64,000 nt of DNA from Ooceraea biroi (Eukaryota > Arthropoda > Insecta > Hymenoptera > Formicidae), in the NCBI RefSeq assembly GCF_003672135.1, contig NC_039506.1, positions 23,964,497 to 24,028,496 on the forward strand, read 5' to 3'. Made by a program: the position numbers and the translations under genes. Below, one piece after another: positions 13,101 through 27,500 of this stretch. Numbering within the stretch: the first letter of the stretch is position 1; each line of letters begins with the position of its first letter. The notes beneath the pieces are model-generated. The model was not told the DNA's origin, searched no databases, and worked only from the letters and a program-made list of their open reading frames with translations.

Positions 13101-16100
13101 TACATTTATCGATTAGGTCGGGACGAAAAGAAACTTGTTTCATGAGCGAAGAAAATTCGATCGATTACTGGACCAAGCTTCTTTCTGAAGAAAGAACGTC
13201 AGCATAATTGTGGATACTCCTCTCTCTCTTTTTCTCTCTCTGTCTCTGTCTCTGTCTCTGACTATCTACAACCTTCTCTCTCGTTCTCTCCTCTATCCAT
13301 CTTTCTATCTATCTATATTTCTCTCTCTCTCTTTCAGATTGAGTTTCTTGGTAGCATGCGATAGTGTTCTGATTAGTCTGTAGATTGTCGAAAGGCGATC
13401 AACCTTTCCCCCGAGCGCGGGATGGCCCTCAGAAAGAGAGAACAACCCTCTCTCGTCCGAGCAAAGAGGGCGGTCCGTCTCTAGTTCATCGCGAACTTTC
13501 CTCTTGGCTTAACACACACACATATATATACATACACATATATACACACATATACACGATTCTTGACATTTGAAATAGCGCAGCAGTAGCGGGTGCAGAC
13601 GTAGGCACACACACACGGTCGCTCTTTAGGGGTTTATATCAGTAGAAATTGCACGTCTTGACTGCGACACACGACGCCATAATCACACTCGACGCGGAAC
13701 GACGTAGCCCGAAGCTGAAGATAATTCAGAACGAGAACCGATTGGAATTCGATCGTACTTCTTCGCGAATTAGAGATATTCTGGAAATCGAAGAAAATAC
13801 TGAAGGTTTTGACATTTGGATGCAGAAATACGCAAAATTCATATTACCAATTTAACCACAGAACGAGTGATATATTATTAATCTCGATGGATCTTAATAA
13901 ATCATTTATAATTTGATAAAACATTTCGCCTTCTCCAAAACGAGCTCGTTGTTAATCTTATTACCGCGAAATTTGATTATCGCAGTAAAAATATCAAGCA
14001 TACAGCAAAATGCAGTGTCTTTGTGACCTTTGCTTCAAAGCGAATGAAAAATTGATCGGGTCCACGTTCCCGTCTTCGCTGTGGTTCACCGCGAAACGTC
14101 GTCCTCATCCCATCGATTGGTGATACAGGTAGTCTAGCTTGGGTCACATTGAGCGCACATACCTCACATCGTTTCATACGACACGCGAGCCGACCTATTC
14201 ACGACACGTGCAAGTGCATCCGCAGGGGAAACGTATGGGCGTATGATCGTGAACGTTCGCGTTGTCGTATATGCGTACGTGTACACGCGCACACGCACGT
14301 GGATACGCACGTAATAATCTCAACGAAAGGGACCCGTCCCTGAGCACTGCAATTTCGGTCGCAATCATTCGCGTCATTAATGCGCGACCATAAATCGAGA
14401 AGTAGGAACGAAGCACGCGTTAGATCCGACATCGGTCCATATCCTGAAATGGAAATGCGTTTCGGCGAGAACGTCTAAACGGCACACATCGACATACATC
14501 GGGCTCGCAAAGGGAACAATCATCGCAATTACGCGCTCACAGACTTCGTTGCCGCAGACGCACCACTTCGCGTCATTAGGTTCTCTGACTCGGTAGATTG
14601 TCGATCGGCTGTTATTTGATTAGCGCCGTTATTATTGCTGCTACTTGTCGTTAGTTGTAAGTGACGTTCATTAATAACAGACAAGATGGGACGGAAACGT
14701 TAACGAAGTAAGGTGCCTCGTTTGTTAGGACAGTCCCGTCGATGATCTTTGAGGATTGATTTTCAGCACTTCAGAATATGCCCAAAAGGAACGCTTCCTG
14801 AATCCTGAAATGAGGAAGAAAGAGGTCGACATTTAATATTGTGTGCTGTAGCATAGTTTCACTGGTTCCGCTGTTATCGTGATTAAACGATGTGCATACG
14901 TTTCTCTTCGGGGTTCTGGAGGCATATGTATGTGTTGTACAATGTTGGTGCGTATATCGTGGTCCTGTGTCGACTGTATCGTGCGCTATTGTGTGAAGAA
15001 ACGATTGGTATTAACACCAGATACTAACATTGTTCGCTAACGATGTGTCGGCTAGACCTTCGAGAGTTCAGTCTTTTATTCCATTGTGTCCGCGAGGAAA
15101 CAAACTGTCAACTCAGAAAACGATATGGTGATTTGCAAATTGTCATTGCTGGCTCGGTCTTGACTGGAGAATATATATTGTATCAGTTAAAAAAATTGTC
15201 GATGTAACTTTCTAATGCTAGATTAAAAATAACAATAAACAAATATCCGACAATTCAACAGATACCTCAAAGATTGATCGAATCATGTTGTATAAAAAGA
15301 ATGTTTTTATCAATGAAAAAGATGTGATTAAAAGCGGACAAGTTGCGTTAAGAAAAACTCGATTGAAACGAAATCAACTAGATAGACTATGTCGGCACAT
15401 AGTAGCATCCCGTTAGGCTCACTTAAGTAGGTGTGTAGGACCAGTTATAGGTATAGGTAGTCTACCTAGCCCGCCCTTTTTATCTGAAACGTGTTCTCCA
15501 ATTCACATCACTAATTCTCGGCGGCGCGGCGCGCATAGTGGTACAACACTGATAATCGTGTCTCTATGAGCAGCCGCACAGACCAAGTAGCCGTTAGCCA
15601 AAGTCTCTCCGCTCACGAACGCGAATGTCCCTTACAGGAGAACAAAAGTGAAAAAATGTCCTATTTGTGATTGGGCGATTGACCGTGCTTATTGATTGAC
15701 TATTACAGTATCACGAAAAAGATCACGAACCGACCGACTGACCGATCGCGACCAATTTGCGAACCGATAAAAATGAGAGAAAAAAAGAAAAGATAAAACA
15801 GCAAAAGCAACCATTACTGCCAACCCTGTCATACAAGTGTATTGATGCGAGTGTTATGTTCTGTTCTATTACGTGGTGTAGGCCATATTCGCCAGTTGTA
15901 TCCCTGAGATAATTGACCTGATCGGGACGCGAAACAAGTACGGCGGCACTTTGAAGAACGAGCGAGGTCGCAGGTGAGAGACACTACGAACCAATTAGCT
16001 TCTCCCGATTCCCGATTGACTTTCCCATCCGCCACCCACGTCCCCATATCCTCTACACGATTGATATGCCGATATCCACCTCTAATTATCTTCCTCTATC

Positions 16101-16325
16101 CGACACGCCTCTGTACATATTTGATTCTACACGTTTCTATACGATTCTACACGTTTTTATTCTATCTTGCATACATGCCTGTTCCCCGAAAGACACACAC
16201 ACGAACACCGGTGTCCTAATCCCTCTTTCCTGTGAATTGCAATCCCCGATAGAAACACGCACGTACAGCGATCCCCATTCACAGGAACTCCCGGATCCGA
16301 TGAGAGAATCCCCCTCACAAAAATT

Positions 16326-16356
<31 letters not shown>

Positions 16357-19300
16357 CTTAGAGATGAGTGTGTTAGTTATATTCGCAAGAAACCGCAGTT
16401 CCATACCAGCTCATTGCACTAGTTGTCAGTCGGTCTTAGTGCAGCCGTTGCCGCGCGGCCGCCATCCCAAAAAACATCCCCGTATCAGTACCACTTCCAG
16501 CCTACCAAGCAAAACCCTTCGACGGAACCCAATCTCCAAAGCCCGTCTGCCCGCACCACGGATCATCTATCCACCACACTCAGCAACTGGTGTTAGCTTG
16601 TTTGTTCACCACCGACCGCACTTGGGACAAATACGGCTTAATACGCTTGACGTACGTGCGAGAACGTGAAACGTGGAACGCGTGGATGTTCGCGAGTAAG
16701 TTCGAGAGATGTCTTCATCTCCGCTTCGCATCTCCGAATCTCCGTTTGAAGATTCCAGCAAGAATCGCATCAAGCTCGAGTCTTACTTCCGCGTGATAAA
16801 TCGTGATATCGGGAAAGACTCAGAATCCTGACGAAAGGGTTACCATAATCTCGTATGCAAATACGGACCGACTTGGAGAACCGGACGAACGTCTATATAC
16901 GTTGCGCTGATAATCTGAAGCCTGGAAGTTTGCGTAACGAGTCTTCAGTTAATCACTTGATCGGGTTGTCGAAGTCGCGTCGCGGTCGAGCGAAAGTCAA
17001 CGTATCGTCGAATCGCGCGTTTTGCTCTGTCGAGCTGTATTTCTCTCCGAGTGCAAGGGGTCAACGCCCAGCATGTGCCCTGCATTATCCGAATACTGAG
17101 AATGAATATATTATGTATACATGCATATATATATAATCTAATGTTTTATCACTTCAATGTAATAATCTTGGTGTTTTAGACAGTACTAATAATCGTTTTT
17201 ACGTTATATCCGTAAGCCTCAAAGAGGCGAAAAGGAAAAAGGAGATACCTTTGTCTTGAGTGTCTAAAACGTGTGTATCGCTGAGATTGTTGGTCGTACG
17301 TAGTAGCTCAGGGATTCTTAAGGGTTTGAAGGACATCCCTCGGTGGATCGAGACGACGATAGATCAGGGGCGACGGAACCTTCTTTCTCGACCGTTATTC
17401 AACAAAAGATGGCTGTGATCTTTCGCGAGAAGATGTTACACGATAATCATACGCTGTTTCTGATTATTGCATCATTGTTCGAGCACTTTCTCCTCCAGTT
17501 ACTGATCACATGCCGCCACGGCCGATGGAGAGAACACGCGTATTCGCGCAACCTAGGACAGCCTCGTCACAAGACTCTGTTATTCGTCGCAGAAGTTGCA
17601 AATCGTTCTCGGTCTTTGTCGCGTTTTTCAAAGGACATGCCGCTAGTCATTTCACTGGAATTTTCAATAGCGAGCATTGTCTCTTCGTATGTACTGATAC
17701 TTAACGGGTCAACCTTGTCGCTTGATCGAAAGGTATTGCGAGCTTAATCAACCAGACGCATCCCCGAGGGTACCACATCGATGCCAGAATAACCAGCTAC
17801 AACATGAATGCTCGTGAGAATTAATTTCGCGAAAAGAGAAGAACGCAGGTTGCGGCTCTCATCGTGTGAACACGTGCGTGCGGTTCGACTGGATCCGGTA
17901 GATCCGCGACATTTCTTGCAGACGGACTCGACAGCGACACACGAACGACCCGCGACAACTCCTCGTATCCACGACACTCACATCACGCACACGGGCCCCG
18001 TATAGCGAGAACTAATTCGATATTGGGCTGACATCGAGCTGGCGTTGAGAATTCAGTGGGACCGCCTGTCACGCGATCAGTTCATCATTTTGTCGCGTGA
18101 CGAAGGGCGAGGCCGCCGAGTTCACGATGGAGCTCTCGATGACACGAACGTCAGACACCACCGAGAAAGATGGAAAACACCTAGATGTAGAAAACACCAA
18201 GCATGGAATGATCATGGTCGAACTCCGCTGTCTTTCCCCTGCAAGTCTGCTGATTGTGATCTACTCTAGATAGACTGTCTAGACAGCCACCGCACTAGTT
18301 CTCACCCTTGTTATGTGGCATCTAGGAGTAGAGAGTTACAATCACAGTATGTCGGTACACACACGGCACGTCTAGAGGTGTTACACGTGTAGAAGGGGTC
18401 TTGCGCTTGACGTATATTGCCACGACTAACACACGATTGGGCCTGCACTCACTTACGCGTACTTGATCTTACACTGGTGACATGTGTATGTATGCGATAT
18501 ACCTAGTGCTCTTCTTCGCTCTCTTTCTCTCTCTCTTTCTCTCTTTCTCTATCTCTCTCTTAATTAACTTGACACGTATGTAGGTGTGTGTGTGTGTGTG
18601 TGTGCGTGCATAGTTATTTACATTAGTTGATTGAAACGAATCACGCCAATTCCCTGGTAAGTCTCACCTACTGATTTCTTATCTTCATCACCGAACGGAT
18701 AACGGCGCGCATCGTCCAAGTGTCAAGTATTAATTTTTATTATTTTTTATTATTTTAACGGCCATCGAAGTCTTCCAAAGTGTACTCGGTTGTCGAGCGC
18801 GTTATCGACTTCACGATGGATCGTCGAGAATTTTCTTGAGGAATGCCAATTAACGCCAAATCCGTGCTTTATTTCCTCTTCTTTTTATAAGCGCTACACG
18901 TTGATAAATAACTCTTGTAACAAATATAAATCTCTTACTAATCGGACAAATTTTAACGAAGTAAAGCGAAGAGCCAAGCTTGATCTCACTGTGGCAGCAG
19001 ACTAAAATGGCATGAAGAGAAAAAAAGGGAAAAATAATATGCTTTTTCATCGACGATTGTGTTTTCCCCTTTCCCCGCTGTTCCATCGTTTCTGCGTGTA
19101 GTCATGTATTTATATGTACATATGTCTCTGTACATGTACCTGTCTCTCGCAAGAAACGATATATTCGTTTCGGAAAACTGGACAGGAGAGACAGATTAAA
19201 GAAAGCGATGTTCCAGGCGGGGAAAGAGAAGAACTCTTAATCGGGTCTGTAGTTGATATTACATATATATTATATAGAGTGTACATGGTAGTTGCTTGAC

Positions 19301-21529
19301 AATTTCTCATTTTTCTTTCTCCATTATGTACATATAATCCGCATCCCGAGGGGAATGTAATCTAATCGGCTTGTTGTGTTGGCAGACATATTGTCGTGTG
19401 CGGCCACATCACCTACGAATCGGTCTCGCACTTCCTCAAGGATTTCCTGCACGAGGATCGCGAGGACGTCGACGTGGAAGTTGTCTTCTTGCACAGGTAT
19501 GAACGTCGTCCTTGCAAAAGTCACGTCTCCCTTCACGTATCGAGGCTGCTGTCGAGCGTTCACCCTTGCTGAGCTCGGCAATTGATATCGTGGGTGGTCT
19601 TGAAAGGGTTGTCGCTCGAACCAGTCTCGTGAAATTCGTTTCACGTTCGGTCATCATCATTACGACTGTTCTGCGCGGCTGAACGATAATCGGATTGCGC
19701 AGGACGTTGGGCAGGAAAAGAGAATTCGTGCGTTTTATTTAAATAAAATTTTATCTAAATGGAACGCACAATTGCTCGCCCATTATTTTAATAAGATTCA
19801 TTTGCTAAATGTTGTATCATCATCATCATCACCATCGTCCATCTTCTTTATACTGAATAATAATCTTTCTTGTATGCGTTGGCGATTGCGTGGTGAGTAT
19901 ACGTCGCCCTTCGACGATCAAGAGATTTCCTGTCGTTGTGCGACTCAGAGCGATCAGATTCTGTTAGCTTCTACGTCTCACCGATCGTAAAACCGCGCTG
20001 TCGTGGAACGAAGTTTCATGTTACAAACAGAGATTTTCCATCAACGGAGGGATGGCCAGTAACTAAGTGGACTCGTGAGACGAGCGAGATGGCCGGGGTT
20101 ACCGGCCGCGGCGGCGAAGGGTCTGATCGCTATAGTTGCAAGGGGTGGTTTGTGTTTTCAGGAAAGAGCCAGATCTCGAATTGGAGGGTCTCCTGAAGAG
20201 GCATTACACGACCGTGGAGTTTTTTCAGGGCACCATGATGAATGCCGTGGATCTGGAGCGCGTCAAGGTACCCTGAACTCTAGAACAACCAACCACACGA
20301 AAACCTCCATCAACCAACCAATCAACCAACCAACCAACCAACCAATCAACCCTCCATCAATGCCCTCCACGTGGCCGCTCGCGCTTCTTGTTTCCTTGCA
20401 GTTCTTTAGGTTATTACACGGTTATTCGCCTGGATATAACGCCGTGATGGTCGATCGATTATATATACTTATATATTTATATTTCGCATATATTATCTAT
20501 ATTTATAATATGTTTCTCTGTCACACATACACACACGTCATGCAGTCTCACATTGACGATCGCTATCATGTTTTCTCTTATAGAATCTCTTGTATTTCCG
20601 CGTGATTCGCGTGTACGCGGATCGCGCCAGAATGCTCGCTGCGTTCTTTAGAGTTTACTCTCTCAATTTGCTCTCTCGCTCTTTCTCTTTCTCTTTCTAT
20701 CTTCTATCTTTCACGCGTTATCAAGCCGTCCGGTGCAGCGTGATCGACAATTGATGTTTCATCTTGCATCTCGATGTTCTCCGCGAAGCGAGATTATTTG
20801 AGCTCGTTACGTCAGAATGGACCACGTTCCCGTACAATATATATTTTACGCCGCGTATACCCCATGAATACCAAGTCACGCGCTGCCGGACGGCAAGAGA
20901 TATATACATACGTATCTATATATATTTACGTAGAAAGCAACCGCCTGCGACTGCATGGTATGCTGTATTGAGCTATGGAGCCGACTCAGCGTGCAGTAGA
21001 GACTTAATTAGAGACTTTATTACTACACGCGCCCTCGGCGTGCTCGTTTCCTTCGAAGGGTGGACGCGCGCGATCCGAGATCAGTTTGCCGTAACGTAAC
21101 GAAAACGGTTTTTCGAACACGGTTCCACCCACGGAGATCGCGAGCACGCACGACGCAATTCTCTATTTATATTCATTTACGTTACTTCTAATTATGTCAA
21201 TGAAATCGTCGCCGACCACCGTCGGCCCGTCGCTCGACGATATTCTCGTCACAAAAAAAAAGAAAAAAAGAAAAGCGAAAAAGGCGCACGTCCACGTCAT
21301 GGCTGAGGTGAATGTTATTTATAAAGAGAACTCGTATCGTTTTGTGGTACCCGTTCAGGAAGCCGCCTGATCTCGAACTGGAGGGACTGTTCAAGCGGCA
21401 CTTCACCACCGTGGAGTTCTTTCAGGGGACCATCATGAACCCGATTGACCTACAGCGGGTTAAGGTGAGTCTGCTACCACGATCGAACGGTCCACGTCTC
21501 TCTATACAAGATATGCGCATTAGCGACCC

Positions 21530-21576
<47 letters not shown>

Positions 21577-24500
21577 TATACACAATATGATATATCCCCA
21601 CAAACAACCCCATCTCTCCCTACATATAACGTTCGCCACATCACTTTCTTACTACATTTTTACCTTCCCTCTCTATGTTGACCCCCTGTGACCCATCAGT
21701 GATCGTCGTATTGGCGCACACGGTACCAGCGTTTCACTCTTGCAGTCAGTAAATATTCGAAGCTGCCATTTCGATCAACGCGAAGCATCACGATCAGATG
21801 ATTCCAGAGACCTTTCGAAATTTCGATTCACCGTCACCTTCATTTTTTAATTAAATTCTCACGGGAGAAGAAAGCGGAAATTGCATTTTTGTGTACCTAA
21901 TAAATAGCCGTGTCCAAGGTGCATCGTGCGATGCCACTTCCGCTTTACGTGGACTTGCGGAGGACTTTAAACGGTATTTACTGCGCGACGCGAGCAGCGA
22001 GCAAACCCAACATGATTTGCTGCTCGGCGTGGTACGGTCGGAAAAATCGATAGTGTGGAAAGTGGCGACGTTACGGCTGCTACCGTGGGCGATCGGTAGA
22101 CGTTCGGGAACTGACGTTGTGCCGATAACAAACGCTATTGTCTCCAGGATGTTTGTTGCCTGTATGTCTCCCTTTATGCTCGTACACGTTGACGGTGTGT
22201 TACACGATACCCCGCCGACGCGTCTCCGTATATATATATATATATAATACGCTGTCGTCCGTATGCTTTCGTGTCTCGTCAATTTGCGATCGCTGCCTTC
22301 GAATCCGATCGATCAGTCTGCGGGATCCCCAACAAGATTTTCCAAAGGCTGCGGGAATGCGTCTCGAAAAGGATCTGAGAGAGCGCGGATCCACGCTCCG
22401 ACACTTTGCGTCCACCCCCAGTTTTTTCCCCTGAAGCTCTGATGGGCTTCGTCTGTCTATCTATTTATCTATCTATATCTCTCCGTCTTTTGTGTCTCAT
22501 CCCTCTTCTCTCTCAATAGATTCTATTTCTTATACATACCCAGTAGCAAACCCGAGAGAAAAGTAACGTCAATCTTTCCCACATTCACGCGCGTGCACAC
22601 GTAGACACACGTACACTCGCGTATACCCACACATTTACGTGAGAAAGAGTCCCTTTAAGGTTGTATTGCATCCACCGGATAGACCCAATGCCTGCTGTCG
22701 ACCCAAGTGGGTAAGTGCCCGTTGTATCTCTCGTTGGGAGGAGGCTGGCTCGCCAGACGATCACGTTTCCAGTTTACGTTTAGTCTCCGTGTTAGACACT
22801 TAGCGTGCGATCGGATAGCCGATCGCGTTTCTTTATCTTTGTTTAAATGTATCGATCCTGCACCGGACCGAAGACGGGACGGTACGTTCTTTGACTGTCT
22901 TGCGTAATTACTTTTTCACCTCGTTCGAGTCGTTTATGCTAAGTCTTGTTAGCCCGAGTTAGATTAGCATGTAGATAGAGGCGCTTGTCCATTCTACTCA
23001 GATGTATAGAATTTAGATGACCTCCCCCCCCCCGACTCCTGCTCCTCCGTCCGATGATCGATAAGGTTTGCATATCCGAGGAATGTGTCGTAGAGGCTCG
23101 CTTTCATATTTTGATCGTTGCTCGAATCGTGCGACTGCGTCGAAGGTACGCACGAAGGAAGCCTATACCGAAGATGCCTATGCGTTGCCGTTGTCGCAGA
23201 CTTTGTTCTGAAATCAAGAATCAGTATTAACTTTCTTGTTGTATTAATCTTGATTCAGTATCCTTAATCGAGTACTTAGTTTTGTGTCCTGCTTGAAATT
23301 ATTTTAAATTATTTTAAATCTGTAACATCGATTAAACCTATCGAAATTTATAATAGTTTAATCGAGTATTTCTTCTGCGAAGCGATCAGTCTTGCTGGCC
23401 GTGCGAATCTTCGATACCAAGTAGCAATTGTTGTTTCATTGAATGTTTTTATATGACTTATATCGTATACATTTTCCCATAGTATCCTTACATATCGAGA
23501 AATGTTCTGTTTTCCATTCTATGTTGTACCTTCTTGTCGATACTCCCTCGTTCATCATAATTCTTCACAATTTCAAAAAGAGTCTGTACGAGAAGAAGAG
23601 ATTATCTTCTCTCGAGTAAAAGCGTAGATCGACAATCCGTAGAGATTTTAGCAGCTTACACGCAACGTAACGATCTTGCGACGACGCTCGCGACTCGTTC
23701 GAAAATAGTTTCCGAATCGCTTCTCTCTTTGCTCTTGAACGAACGCACGCGGCGTTTTATTGGTAGCAACGGTATACACTTTTACTTTATACCGCTCTCT
23801 CCCCGTCCTATTTTCGCGAATATACGCTTCGTGAGCAATCTCTACATTTCGCTATCGCTTTTGAGACCAATGTCCTCTGCCCAGTATACATTCTTCCTGT
23901 CCTCAATCAAATTACGGAACGCAGCGCAACGGGCAAATCGGATTATCCTGACTGTGCTTTTTTAGGTGCATGAGGCGGACGCGTGCTTGGTGCTGGCGAA
24001 CAAGTACTGCCAGGATCCGGACGCGGAGGACGCGGCGAACATCATGCGCGTCATCTCCATCAAGAACTATTCGGACGACATTCGCGTCATCATTCAATTA
24101 ATGCAGTATCACAACAAGGTAACCGTTGTCGGGCAATAAATCCTAATTTCGAAGTGACAATTACACTGAAAATCTACGAATGTGGATACATTGAGAGATC
24201 AAGAGATTTCTCCGAGGAAATTTTTTAAATATTTTTTTAATGTCTGTTCCAATGATCGGGCTTTTTCTTTGCTTGCGTCACGCGATGACGTTTCCATTTT
24301 TCGAGCGATCGTTCCTTCGTATCCAGTCATATCGAAATCGTGTGTTCCAGGCCTACTTACTAAACATTCCATCGTGGGATTGGAAGCAGGGCGACGACGT
24401 GATATGCCTGGCGGAGCTAAAACTAGGCTTCATTGCGCAGTCCTGCCTCGCGCCCGGTTTCAGCACGATGATGGCCAATCTCTTCGCGATGCGCTCCTTC

Positions 24501-27500
24501 AAGACGGTCAGTAAATCATCGTTCTCCGCGCGGCAATTCGCCTGCCGTCTCCTACTCCATGCATGTCTGAAAGTTCTTCGTATAGGTCTTTGTTACGATC
24601 AGGATGTTCACAGTGATCGCGTGATTCGGAAAAGAGAAACCGTGTTTTTCCCGACGTAAAATTCGCCGTCGATCTCGTGATCGACTTCTTTTCGTGCAGC
24701 GGATGCTTCGTTTCACTTCGATGAGATCATCTCCGATGGATCCCTTCTTCGTGATTCGCGCGCAATCTGCTATTCCCGTTAATACGTCGATTTTTTAATA
24801 TCAAATCGGTAAAATGTGAAATAAAAACGACTTGAAATTTTCGTCGCGTTACTTCCGGAAGTAACAGTCGGGTACAAACAGTACTCCTCACTGTGGACAA
24901 ACGCGCAATCCGTACATGCATAGGAGCGTGTGTGATTTAGAAATGGTTGGTTGATTGGTACCAGTCGCCCGATATGCAGGCTTGGCAGAATGACTACCTG
25001 CGTGGAACCGGAATGGAGATGTACACCGAGACACTGAGCCCTACCTTCATTGGAATGCCCTTTGCGAAAGCCACTGAGTAAGTCGGTCCACGGACCAATT
25101 CAACATCCGATCAGATACGCGCGCATCTGATTCAAGAGACGGGACCGACAATGTTCTTTTTTTTGCAATGATGCGTCGTTCGCCGATCAATCCGTTTGCT
25201 CCCCTCGGTGATCGCTTCCTCGCGCAATCCCGTTTCATCGTAAATCGTCTCGTTTCTCCTTTCACGGCCATCAGATGAATTTAATCGTCACGGGGGATGA
25301 GCGAAGCCGTCGATGCGACCGCTGATTCAACCGCGCCGACACGACGGTGCGCGCGCGTGCGATTATTTTTAATTCATGCTTCTTTCAGTACCAGTGACGT
25401 AGCGAACACGTGGTTCGGTGGATCGATTCTGTCATCTAACGACGGAGAAAAGTAGGGACTCGCGGTCACCCGCTATTTTTATGAACTTTTTGCGTTGCAC
25501 GTCGCGCTCTCGCGTAGTCGCTCTCGAAATTGGATTCAAGAGGGTCTCGCGCGAATTGTCCCTCTCTTAGCAGCAAGAAGAGTACCGGAACTCGAGAATA
25601 CCCGTTTCCGCTCGCGATCGCGACCGCTCAACGACGGCGTAGCCGCTCGAGGGAGGTCCGTTGTCTCTTGAATCGGAGCGAGAAAAAGAAAGGGATGAAG
25701 CTTCGCCTCGCCTATGTCTCTCACTACGCTCCACTCCGCTATATACGTAAACGTATATACGTGTATACATATATATATATATATGCACATATATATGAGA
25801 CGCGGAGCGAGAGGGCCTCCGCGCGTATATATGTGTGTATATTACGACATGATACATGAACATGTGTCTATTATATACTGTACAAAACCTTATCTCTGTG
25901 CTACACCTAATCGATGTAAACCACCCCTTCATCGCTTCAGTAACGTATCTGTATATTCTCACCCTTCTCTGCAACTGATATATATACATATACGTGTAAC
26001 TCTTTGAAAGAACCTGTAACAATAACATATTGATTAACAGCGGATGGAAGGAGGTACGACTGGCGGAACGGCACGTCTCGATCTCGTTAGAGCTCGATCT
26101 CGTTGAGTGCGCCTTGAATTCCTTTGACGCGATCCGCATCGTTGTACAGTTTCCAGCTCGGATGGGAACTTTTGTAAGACCACCATAGTGAGCTATTCGG
26201 GGTAAATACGGTGGATAGTGAGAACTCCCGTGTTGTCACCACGTGGCGGAGTCACCAGATTCATAGGGCGATCCTTTGATCCGAGTTTCTCGTTGCTAAT
26301 TCCGCCGTGTATTTGCTGTTATGTCGGTTACCTGACGGAAGACGTTCCCTGACCAACACGTCACCGTGTGACCCATACTTTCAGTCCCCTCGCAGTAATT
26401 TCGTGCACACAAAGAGACTCGCAAACACGGAGAACGCGAAATCTCTCTTTCTGCCCTCCGTCTAACATGGCCAATTATGTTAATTTTACGACGCATTTTA
26501 AGGGATTAAAACGTTCTTGAGTTTTGCATCACGTACAATTAGAAGCGGTATACAGAAAGTATTAAAGCAAGATAACATTTTTAGAGCATAATATTTTCTC
26601 AGATGAAGATTACAGTTAAGAATGAAGGATTAAGACCAGAAACAAATATGATCAAAGTATCGCGCTGTGAATCTGGAAAATTGGTCTGCAAAAAATGATC
26701 GATGATTCGATCGAAGACGTGTCGTGCTGCCTCTCATGTCGATGAAAGAACACCCTCAGCAGAGTTTCGAGCTCTGCTGTGCCGCTGCAAGGAATCAGCT
26801 TGATTTGGAGAAGTTGCGCGCGAACGCCGCGCGAGCCCAGCCGCAGGAGGGAAAACGCGAGGAACGATTGGGCCACGATCGACGAATTCGTGATCGATGG
26901 GTGGGAAGGGCCAAAAGTTCGGGGGGCGTCAGGTGTGTGCGCTCGCGAGAAGATCATACATACGCATACGTATATGTGCGATGCTGAGTGAGTGTGAGTG
27001 AACTGGAATGATACTGCGCGCGCGCCCTCCCGAAATTGCGGCTTCTGGAATTTGATCATTACCGGACGGTCGTTCGTTTCGACGGCGGTAATAACTCCTA
27101 CTCCCCTCGCGGTCGGTCGCCATAATTGCGAAATGCATCATCGCGTGATCGGACGCAGCGTACGAGCGACGACAACGACAGGGGAACCGCGTCGCTGCCC
27201 GGGATCAACGTCAACGACGAGCGTTTCCCGACCTACATTCCCTGCACCAACCGGAAATGGTTCCCGGCGATATCACCGTGTCGAAAGTCATTCCGGGAGA
27301 ACGTCCGACCGATCTCCTGATCCGTCAGAAGTCCGTGGGACGTGTCCCGAATACCTCTCGGCCGTGTTGGTAGCGAGACCAGTGAGGATGCAACAGAAAG
27401 CTACAGCCTGTCAGTAGAAAGAAAAGAACCTAATCAGACTTTCTTACAGAGCTCGCTCGAGCGCGTTCGAGGACTTTTAACGGCGCATTGTATGTGTCAT

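Larger units (their letters stand above)
10818..15881 (+). other. slo: slo intron between S6-RCK1 variants 2 and 3
   Basis: About 5 kb of non-coding sequence. It holds pyrimidine microsatellites at 12375-12446 and 13216-13337, short CA/TA runs at 13510-13556, and GT/CA-rich stretches near 14260-14310. I found no additional copy of the 92-bp exon and no transposon. Confidence 0.7.
15974..19385 (+). other. slo: slo intron
   Basis: No gene seen. Contains a (TA)n run at 16326-16356, a CT-rich tract at 18519-18560 and a (GT)n run at 18584-18604. Short open frames here lack splice-compatible borders or protein features. Confidence 0.7.

Noticed and set aside
13321..13340. Strong pyrimidine tract ending ttcag, like a splice acceptor
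   Set aside because: No open coding block with matching phase and donor follows; it is the end of a CT microsatellite.
20075..20605. 176-codon plus-strand open frame
   Set aside because: It overlaps a certain slo exon in the wrong frame and then reads the CAAC microsatellite.
25567..26139. 190-codon minus-strand open frame
   Set aside because: Low-complexity Arg/Tyr/Ile-rich translation of CA/TA-rich intron sequence; no features.
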